From positions 1-9,793 of the forward strand of contig CALELI010000054.1 of the NCBI GenBank assembly GCA_937902455.1: a stretch of DNA of 9,793 nt, read 5' to 3'. The position numbers were made by a program, and so were the translations under genes. Source of the DNA: an uncultured Prevotellaceae bacterium (GTDB lineage: Bacteria; Bacteroidota; Bacteroidia; Bacteroidales; Bacteroidaceae). Under the pieces are notes generated by a model. It searched no databases and had not been told where the DNA came from. It saw nothing but the letters and a program-made list of their open reading frames with translations. Of this stretch, positions 1 through 9,793 are shown in pieces. Numbering within the stretch: position 1 is the first letter of the stretch; each line of letters opens with the position of its first letter.

Positions 1-36
1 AAGATAGTTATCTTACGGGGTGAAGATAGTTATCTT
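1..36. repeat. Two copies of a 14-bp palindromic repeat
   Basis: The 14-mer AAGATAGTTATCTT occurs at 1-14 and again, identically, at 23-36, separated by ACGGGGTG, giving a 22-base period. Each copy is itself an inverted repeat (AAGATA, two-base centre GT, TATCTT). The array touches the window edge, so further copies may lie outside. With a 22-base period the copies fall in different reading frames, so this is not a protein repeat. Function is unknown; it could be a dispersed intergenic repeat or a pair of binding sites. Confidence 0.6.
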
Positions 37-96
37 TCAGAACACGCATCAGTTCGAGGGTGAGTAAACGACAGTACAAGCCTGAATGACAGTGCG

Positions 97-127
97 TTCG
101 ATATTGACCGATTGTGCGTTATTTTTG
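97..127 (+). promoter_or_regulatory. Weak Bacteroidetes-type promoter candidate
   Basis: TATTTTTG at 120-127 fits the Bacteroidetes -7 consensus TAnnTTTG. A TTCG at 97-100, 19 bases upstream, is a three-out-of-four match to the -33 element TTTG. If real it would drive the ATPase gene with a leader of about 190 nt. The motif is short and AT-rich, so a chance match is quite possible. Confidence 0.22.
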
Positions 128-176
128 GTGTATTTCAGTGGTGTATTATGGCAGGTACATAGGTGTGTGAAATATG

Positions 177-188
177 TTTCAATTGAAA
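177..188. promoter_or_regulatory. 12-bp perfect palindrome
   Basis: TTTCAATTGAAA is a perfect palindrome lying between the two promoter candidates upstream of the ATPase gene. Such a site could bind a dimeric regulator, but nothing in the window identifies one, and AT-rich palindromes of this size arise by chance. Confidence 0.2.
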
Positions 189-228
189 ATCTGCTACACT
201 CAAACTCTCATTTTTTTGGGCTTTTATA

Positions 229-258
229 CTTGTGTTTCAAGGAAAATGTGTAACTTTG
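229..258 (+). promoter_or_regulatory. Candidate promoter of the ATPase gene
   Basis: TAACTTTG at 251-258 is an exact match to the Bacteroidetes sigma -7 consensus TAnnTTTG. CTTG at 229-232 is a three-out-of-four -33 candidate with 18-base spacing. The -7 element lies inside the first 33-bp repeat unit, so the repeat and the promoter are physically combined. Transcription would start around 265, giving a leader of about 60 nt made of the other two repeat units. Confidence 0.38.
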
Positions 259-320
259 CAGCAGAACTCGGGTAGAAAATGTGGTTGGTACAAGAAAAAC
301 TCGGGTGGAAAATGTGTAAC
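241..320 (+). repeat. 33-bp-period tandem repeat abutting a start codon
   Basis: Three degenerate units begin at 241, 274 and 307, exactly 33 bases apart. The 19-mer AACTCGGGTAGAAAATGTG at 265-283 recurs at 298-316 with one change (A274 versus G307). The 14-mer GGAAAATGTGTAAC at 241-254 recurs identically at 307-320. The last unit ends two bases before the ATG at 323 and contains the in-frame TAA (317-319) that fixes the first possible start. The middle unit has diverged after the core. Confidence 0.75.
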
Positions 321-322
321 AT

Positions 323-1660
323 ATGTACAGGAGAAAGATAGAAAGTTGTCTGCAAGCATGGTTGGACGCACCCTCGCATAAACCCATTGTGGTGAAGGGT
401 GTACGTCAATGCGGCAAGACAAGTAGCGTGTTGGATTTTGCCGAGAAGCACTTTAAGAACGTGGTGTATCTCGATTTCCGCAAGAATCCCGATTACAAGA
501 AGTTCTTCACTCCCAATCTGGAAGTGGATTCCATCATCATGCGCCTTACAGCGGCCATGCCCAGCACCGAGATTGAGGCAGGAGATACGTGCTTTGTGTT
601 TGATGAAATACAAGACTGCCCACGTGCGAGAGGTTCGCTCAAATATTTTCATCTTGATGGCCGTTATGAGGTGATGTGTACAGGTTCGCTACTGGGAGTC
701 AGTGGTTATAAGACGAAAGAGGAGGAAGAAGAGGAAAAAGAGGCTTCAATACCCGTTGGTTTTGAGGAAATCGTCAATATGTATCCGATGGATTTCGAAG
801 AGTGGCTATGGGCTAACGGCATAAAGAGCCTTCATATAGATTATCTGGGGAAATGTCTTGTCAACGAAACGCCAGTTGAGGAAGCCTTGCACGATCGTTT
901 CCGCGAACTGCTCCATCAGTATGTTGTTGTGGGTGGTATGCCTGAGGCTGTTACGACCTTTCTTGAAACAAAGCAGATAGGCAGGGTACTTGCAGTACAG
1001 AGACACATCATCGATGAATACAAGTCGGACATGGTGCAGTATGCACTTGCTGCTGACAAGCCACGTATCCGCGAATGCTTTGAGTCAATACCATCCCAGT
1101 TGGCTCGTGAATACAAGAAATTCACATATTCTGTTGTTCGTCCTGGAGCGCGAGGCCGTGACTATGTGGGTAGCCTCCAATGGATAGAGGATGCAGGAAT
1201 CATTCGTAGGTGTTATAATACAGAGGTGACCGAACTCCCCCTGGATGGCAACAAGATACAGAGTGAGTTTAAAGTGTATATGGCAGATATAGGATTGCTT
1301 GTTGCCATGCTGGAGGCGGGAACTCAGTCAAGCATCTTGGCAGGAGATTTGCTGAGTTACAAAGGAGCCATCTTCGAGAATCTGGTAGCTGACATTCTTG
1401 GTAAAATGGAACGCAAGTTGTATTACTATCACAAAGATGGTGGCGTGGAACTTGATTTCTTGATACGCTACAATGGCAAATGTATTCCAATAGAATGCAA
1501 GGCCACCACAGGAAACTCCAAATCTGTTCGCACCGTACTGAAGAATCATGACAAGTATCGCGTCGATAGTGCGCTGAAATTAGGTGATTACAACATCGGA
1601 CGGAAGGATAACCTGCTTACTTTGCCGATGTATATGACATTCTTGCTTACAGAGGTATAG
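323..1660 (+). CDS. AAA-type ATPase with DUF4143 and nuclease-like C-terminus
   Basis: This 445-aa protein belongs to the widespread bacterial and archaeal ATP-binding family with an N-terminal AAA-like domain and a DUF4143 region. Walker A is GVRQCGKT (26-33), the LDFRKNP motif is at 50-56, Walker B FVFDEIQ is at 91-97, and a sensor-like TGSLLG is at 120-125. Residues from about 200 to 370 fit DUF4143, including a 'VVGGMPEAV' segment. The C-terminus shows a PD-(D/E)XK-like pattern: E352 in IFEN, D378 in ELDF, and E391-C-K393. The biological role of the family is not settled; it is often multicopy and scattered in Bacteroidetes genomes. A run of six Glu (133-138) inside a 29-base all-purine tract (715-743) looks like an insertion after the sensor motif. 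ATG 323 is the first start after an in-frame stop at 317. The gene is intact, stands alone, and converges on the minus-strand gene row. Whether the nuclease-like site is active cannot be seen. Confidence 0.93.
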   Translation: MYRRKIESCLQAWLDAPSHKPIVVKGVRQCGKTSSVLDFAEKHFKNVVYLDFRKNPDYKKFFTPNLEVDSIIMRLTAAMPSTEIEAGDTCFVFDEIQDCPRARGSLKYFHLDGRYEVMCTGSLLGVSGYKTKEEEEEEKEASIPVGFEEIVNMYPMDFEEWLWANGIKSLHIDYLGKCLVNETPVEEALHDRFRELLHQYVVVGGMPEAVTTFLETKQIGRVLAVQRHIIDEYKSDMVQYALAADKPRIRECFESIPSQLAREYKKFTYSVVRPGARGRDYVGSLQWIEDAGIIRRCYNTEVTELPLDGNKIQSEFKVYMADIGLLVAMLEAGTQSSILAGDLLSYKGAIFENLVADILGKMERKLYYYHKDGGVELDFLIRYNGKCIPIECKATTGNSKSVRTVLKNHDKYRVDSALKLGDYNIGRKDNLLTLPMYMTFLLTEV

Positions 1661-1689
1661 ATAAGAGAACCCTGTTTCTCAAGTTCGTG

Positions 1690-1718
1690 TTCACGGCGTA
1701 ACGTGAATATGCCGTGAA
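1690..1718. repeat. Inverted repeat with alternative pairing
   Basis: TTCACGGC (1690-1697) and GCCGTGAA (1711-1718) form a perfect 8-bp stem with a 13-base loop. The loop contains a second CGTGAA (1702-1707) that could instead pair with TTCACG (1690-1695), so two exclusive hairpins are possible. It lies 29 bases after the ATPase stop codon and is followed only by TTTAAT, a poor T-tract. It could be a weak terminator or part of a dispersed intergenic repeat. Confidence 0.45.
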
Positions 1719-1794
1719 TTTAATCGGACTCCGAACTCGTCTGAGTGGCCGTAGCGCCCGAAGAAATTAATGTGCCAAAAAGTATATGTCACAC

Positions 1795-1828
1795 AAAAAA
1801 GGCTTCCGCGGGATTGTGGAAGACTTTT
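1795..1828 (-). terminator. Rho-independent terminator, probably bidirectional
   Basis: AAAAGGCTTCC (1797-1807) pairs with GGAAGACTTTT (1818-1828) at ten of eleven positions (G1802-A1823 mismatch) around a 10-base loop. Read on the minus strand, the GC-containing stem is followed by six T (complement of A1795-1800), the classic intrinsic terminator form, 23 bases beyond the lipoprotein stop codon. On the plus strand TTTT lies within the outer stem, so it may also stop transcription from the ATPase gene. Confidence 0.75.
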
Positions 1829-1851
1829 GTGGTGTGTATATGGAGGATGGA

Positions 1852-2316
1852 TTATAGTTTTGGCAGTTGTGATTCGGAAACACGGATGAAATTGGTTGTG
1901 TAGACTATTCTGTTTCTTTCCAGAGAAATGGACATCTCATTGTCTGTGAGACGATGAAAGGTTGTCGGAGTGATTTCCTCTTCGCCGTTTTCAAGAATCA
2001 TGATCATGTTTCCATGAGAGTCAAAGCGGATTATGTTGTCCTCCGTAGACCATTCGTTATCGTTAAAATAGTAGCTGGTCAGTTTGAGGTTGTTGCCTGA
2101 CTTTGCAAACACGCTGAACTGAGAACCATCTTTGGGCTTGTTGATGTCGAAGGTCGTCGTCTTTCCGTTAGACTGGCTGACAGATGTCACGAACCATGTG
2201 CCGAGAACCTTAGAATTGTAGTCGATACTTTCGTTTGAATCGTCATCATCGCTGCATGATGTGAACCACATTGATGCCATTAAGGCAACTGCAAGGTAAA
2301 AGAAGTACTTTTTCAT
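1852..2316 (-). CDS. Small surface-type lipoprotein, lipocalin-like
   Basis: This 154-aa protein starts with a short lipoprotein signal (MKKYFF, hydrophobic stretch, lipobox FTSC with Cys21). The residues right after the cysteine are SDDDDS. An acidic run at this position is the lipoprotein export signal that sends Bacteroidetes lipoproteins to the outer surface, so surface exposure is likely. The mature part has 'VLGTWFVTSV' (about 37-46) near its start and alternating beta-strand-like stretches, which fits the small lipocalin-like/DUF lipoproteins common in Prevotella and Bacteroides. No ligand or enzyme motif is visible. ATG 2316 is preceded by an A-rich leader with no Shine-Dalgarno sequence. 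It lies 42 bases after the macroglobulin stop codon, without a clear promoter between, so cotranscription is likely. A link to macroglobulin function is inference. Confidence 0.85.
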   Translation of the reverse strand: MKKYFFYLAVALMASMWFTSCSDDDDSNESIDYNSKVLGTWFVTSVSQSNGKTTTFDINKPKDGSQFSVFAKSGNNLKLTSYYFNDNEWSTEDNIIRFDSHGNMIMILENGEEEITPTTFHRLTDNEMSISLERNRIVYTTNFIRVSESQLPKL

Positions 2317-2358
2317 TTTTTGTCTTGTTAATATTAATAATGATTTGAATATTTACGA

Positions 2359-7875
<5,517 letters not shown>

Positions 7876-7880
7876 AGTGA

Positions 7881-8957
7881 TTATTTTTTGTCGCAAATGC
7901 TAACTGTCCTTGCTGCGAGTCCCATGAATGCGATACCTTCCTGACTTGAAGGGCCGAGGACTGCGGGAGTACCTTTGTCGCCACTTTCCTGAATGCCCTG
8001 AACGAGTGGGATCTGTGCGAGCAGAGGCACGTTAAGTTCTTCGGCAAGGTTTTTCACACCTTCCTTGCCGAATATGTAATACCTGTTTTCCGGCAGTTCG
8101 GCAGGAGTGAACCACGCCATGTTCTCCACAAGACCGAGAATCGGCACGTTCACCTTGTCGTTGAGGTACATGTTGATACCTTTCCTTGCATCAGCGAGAG
8201 CAACCTGCTGAGGAGTGCTGACGATGATGGCTCCGGAGATGTCCAGTTCGTGAATGAGAGTGAGATGGACATCACTTGTGCCTGGAGGTGTGTCGAGAAT
8301 GAAATAGTCGAGGTCGCCCCAGTTAGCCTCCGTGAGCAGTTGCTTGAGGGCATTCGTGGCCATAGCGCCTCGCCAGAGAGTCGGCTGGTCGGGGTCGATG
8401 AAGAAACCGATGGAGAGCAGCTTCACTCCGTATTGCTCGATTGGCTGGATGAGGTCCTTGCCGTCGAAGTTGATGGCGATAGGGCGTTCCTGTTCCACAT
8501 TGAACATCTTGGGCACAGACGGGCCGAAGATGTCGGTGTCGAGAAGTCCGACCTTCATTCCCATCTTTGCAAGACCGATGGCGAGATTGACTGCAACGGT
8601 GGATTTGCCCACGCCACCCTTTCCGCTTGATACGGCAATGATGTGCTTGGGACGGAGATACTTCACATTCTCTTCACCTTCATCTTTTACCGGAGTCTGG
8701 AATCGGGTGTTGACTGTAACTTCCACGTCATTGCTGATTTCCCTGTGAATGGCTGCTTCTGCCGCCTTGCACACAGACTTGCTGAACGGGTCTGGGCTCT
8801 TTGGGAACACAAGTGAGAAACTGACTTTCATGCCGTCGATTCGCATGTCGTCGTAGAGCATTTCGTTCTCGATGAGGTTCTTGCCGTTACCAGGATAGCG
8901 CACTGTCATGAGTGCTTCCTTTATGAGATTGGGATATAGTGTCAATTTATTATTCAT
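7881..8957 (-). CDS. mrp: Mrp/ApbC-family P-loop ATPase, Fe-S cluster carrier
   Basis: This 358-aa cytosolic protein is of the Mrp/NBP35 family, which carries or loads iron-sulfur clusters onto apoproteins. Residues 1-90 are a MIP18/DUF59 domain, of the form found in Bacteroidetes (TVRYPGNGKNLI, RIDGMKVSFSL). The deviant Walker A is GKGGVGKS (112-119), switch I is LLDTDIFGPS (138-147), and Walker A' is LDTPPGT (221-227). The C-terminal CxxC found in most Mrp proteins after 'ENM' is missing: here the text is ENMAWFTPAELPENRYY (278-294). The only cysteines are C63 and C355. As I recall, Bacteroidetes homologues also lack it, so this is probably lineage-typical rather than decay. It starts 17 bases after trmB and ends 5 bases before the macroglobulin ATG. 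Its leader has only a weak GAAGAA purine stretch. Confidence 0.95.
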   Translation of the reverse strand: MNNKLTLYPNLIKEALMTVRYPGNGKNLIENEMLYDDMRIDGMKVSFSLVFPKSPDPFSKSVCKAAEAAIHREISNDVEVTVNTRFQTPVKDEGEENVKYLRPKHIIAVSSGKGGVGKSTVAVNLAIGLAKMGMKVGLLDTDIFGPSVPKMFNVEQERPIAINFDGKDLIQPIEQYGVKLLSIGFFIDPDQPTLWRGAMATNALKQLLTEANWGDLDYFILDTPPGTSDVHLTLIHELDISGAIIVSTPQQVALADARKGINMYLNDKVNVPILGLVENMAWFTPAELPENRYYIFGKEGVKNLAEELNVPLLAQIPLVQGIQESGDKGTPAVLGPSSQEGIAFMGLAARTVSICDKK

Positions 8958-8974
8958 GATTAATTCTTCATTTG

Positions 8975-9745
8975 TTATTTTGCCATTTTGATTTCTTTCA
9001 CCATTTCGTGGTCATACGAACGATAGTCGTCCATAGGTATCTCTATGCCGGGTTCCTCCAGCTTGCTTTCCTTTGATAGCAGGAAACAGATGTATTTTAT
9101 GTTCAGACCTTTCTCAAGCCACATCTGCTCGTAGTAAGTCTGGAGAGACTTGGCATTGGCAAGGTCCTTGCCTTCATCGTCATAGAGATTATCTGTGGCT
9201 GCCGTGATCTGTAGTTTGTTGTGCTCAGCCATCAGTTTTGTGTAGGTGTATAGGAAATTGCTGTCTGTCTTCAGATGAATCTTCCCTCCGTCCCTGACGA
9301 ACCGCCTGTAGCGTTCAAGGAAATAGGTGGATGTAAGTCGTTTGGTAGGCTTCTTCATCTGCGGGTCGCTGAAGGTCAGCCATATCTCGCTCACTTCATC
9401 TTCGGCGAACAGCCTGTCGATACATTCTATGTTAGTGCGGAGAAAACCGACATTCTTCATTCCGGCACTCAGGGCCTCTTTCGCTCCGTGCCACATTCTC
9501 GAACCCTTAATGTCGACCCCGATGAAATTGATGTCAGGGAACTGTCTGCCGAGACCAACTGTGTATTCTCCCCTTCCGCAGCCGAGTTCGAGCACTATGG
9601 GATTCTCGTTGTGGAAAAACTCCTCGTGCCATTTGCCTGCAAGGCCGAAACCTTCGTTCATCAACTTCCCATAAGGACATTCCACCACAAGCGGGTTCTC
9701 TGCCATGTCAGCAAACTTCTGTAACTTTCCTTTTCCCATACACAT
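8975..9745 (-). CDS. trmB: tRNA (guanine-N7-)-methyltransferase TrmB
   Basis: This 256-aa enzyme transfers a methyl group from S-adenosylmethionine to N7 of G46 in the variable loop of tRNAs. The SAM-binding motif is LELGCGRGE (52-60), followed by the acidic GVDIKGSRMW (76-85). The TrmB signature normally written FPDPWPKK appears as FSDPQMKK (125-132) and is followed by KRLTSTYFLERY. TDSNFLYTYT (160-169) and TYYEQMW (203-209) are further conserved blocks. A C-terminal tail of about 25 residues past the core looks like a lineage extension. Either ATG 9745 or ATG 9739 (MGKGKLQKF) could be the true start; the latter gives 254 aa and looks more typical. Only 48 bases lie upstream in the window, with no clear -7 element, so the promoter or a leading gene may lie outside. 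It is the first gene of the minus-strand row here. Confidence 0.95.
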   Translation of the reverse strand: MCMGKGKLQKFADMAENPLVVECPYGKLMNEGFGLAGKWHEEFFHNENPIVLELGCGRGEYTVGLGRQFPDINFIGVDIKGSRMWHGAKEALSAGMKNVGFLRTNIECIDRLFAEDEVSEIWLTFSDPQMKKPTKRLTSTYFLERYRRFVRDGGKIHLKTDSNFLYTYTKLMAEHNKLQITAATDNLYDDEGKDLANAKSLQTYYEQMWLEKGLNIKYICFLLSKESKLEEPGIEIPMDDYRSYDHEMVKEIKMAK

Positions 9746-9793
9746 TATAGGGGTGTTCTATTAATTACATTTTAGGTGATTTTGAGATTTTTC

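Larger units (their letters stand above)
1..322. other. Intergenic region without a recognisable gene
   Basis: No convincing coding sequence was found in either direction. Frame 1 on the plus strand is open only from 1 to 63 and could be the tail of an upstream gene, but nothing in the 20 residues is recognisable. The content is the palindromic repeats at 1-36, a partial direct repeat GTGCGTT (92-98 and 114-120), a 12-bp palindrome at 177-188, two promoter-like elements and the 33-bp repeats before the ATPase gene. Confidence 0.6.

Noticed and set aside
1..320. CRISPR array
   Set aside because: The 14-mer copies have an 8-base spacer and the 33-bp units are contiguous and degenerate; neither has unique spacers of about 30 bases between fixed repeats.
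224..652. Minus-strand open frame of 142 codons across the ATPase start
   Set aside because: It runs antisense through the Walker A and Walker B coding region and the 33-bp repeats, and its peptide repeats (LHIFHPSF, HIFYPSS) are only translations of those DNA repeats.
323..1660. ATPase as toxin-antitoxin or restriction component
   Set aside because: It has a nuclease-like C-terminal pattern, but no partner gene adjoins it and the family role is unresolved, so a defence assignment is unsupported.
7876..7896. TTG at 7896 as the macroglobulin start
   Set aside because: It would overlap mrp by 16 bases and put seven residues before a textbook MKR-leucine signal peptide; ATG 7875 fits better.

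Overview
The window looks like chromosomal DNA from a Bacteroidales bacterium, probably a Prevotella-like genus. Evidence for this is a surface-type lipoprotein signal (Cys followed by SDDDD), leaders with no clear Shine-Dalgarno sequence, TAnnTTTG-type promoter elements, a Bacteroidetes-style alpha-2-macroglobulin containing a SusC-like 'LQGRIAGLNI' segment, and a Mrp protein of the Bacteroidetes subtype. The genus is inference. No rRNA, tRNA, CRISPR array, transposase or phage gene is visible.

Layout. Positions 1-322 hold no gene. They carry two copies of a short palindromic repeat at the left edge, two weak promoter candidates, and a 33-bp-period repeat that runs up to the first start codon. 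A plus-strand gene at 323-1660 encodes an AAA-type ATPase with a DUF4143 region and a C-terminal nuclease-like fold, a family usually found in many copies in Bacteroidetes. From 1661 to 1851 there is an intergenic region with a hairpin and a strong terminator-like stem-loop serving converging transcription.

The rest of the window (1852-9745) is one minus-strand gene row, in transcription order: trmB (tRNA m7G46 methyltransferase), mrp/apbC (Fe-S carrier-type P-loop ATPase), a giant secreted alpha-2-macroglobulin (1838 aa), and a small lipoprotein with a lipocalin-like look. Gaps are 17, 5 and 42 bases, so they are plausibly one operon that ends at the 1795-1828 terminator. The first two genes are cytosolic housekeeping genes and the last two are envelope proteins. 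The last pair are the likeliest functional partners, but that is inference from position.

The most notable points are as follows. The macroglobulin gene carries two in-frame heptanucleotide (CTCAACY) repeat insertions, one of them adjoining a common dispersed 17-bp repeat. The same protein has lost the CxEQ thioester motif at the expected site and contains a SusC plug-like segment. The ATPase gene begins immediately after a tandem 33-bp repeat. I do not see a clearly new multi-gene system; most of the window is ordinary with unusual decorations.
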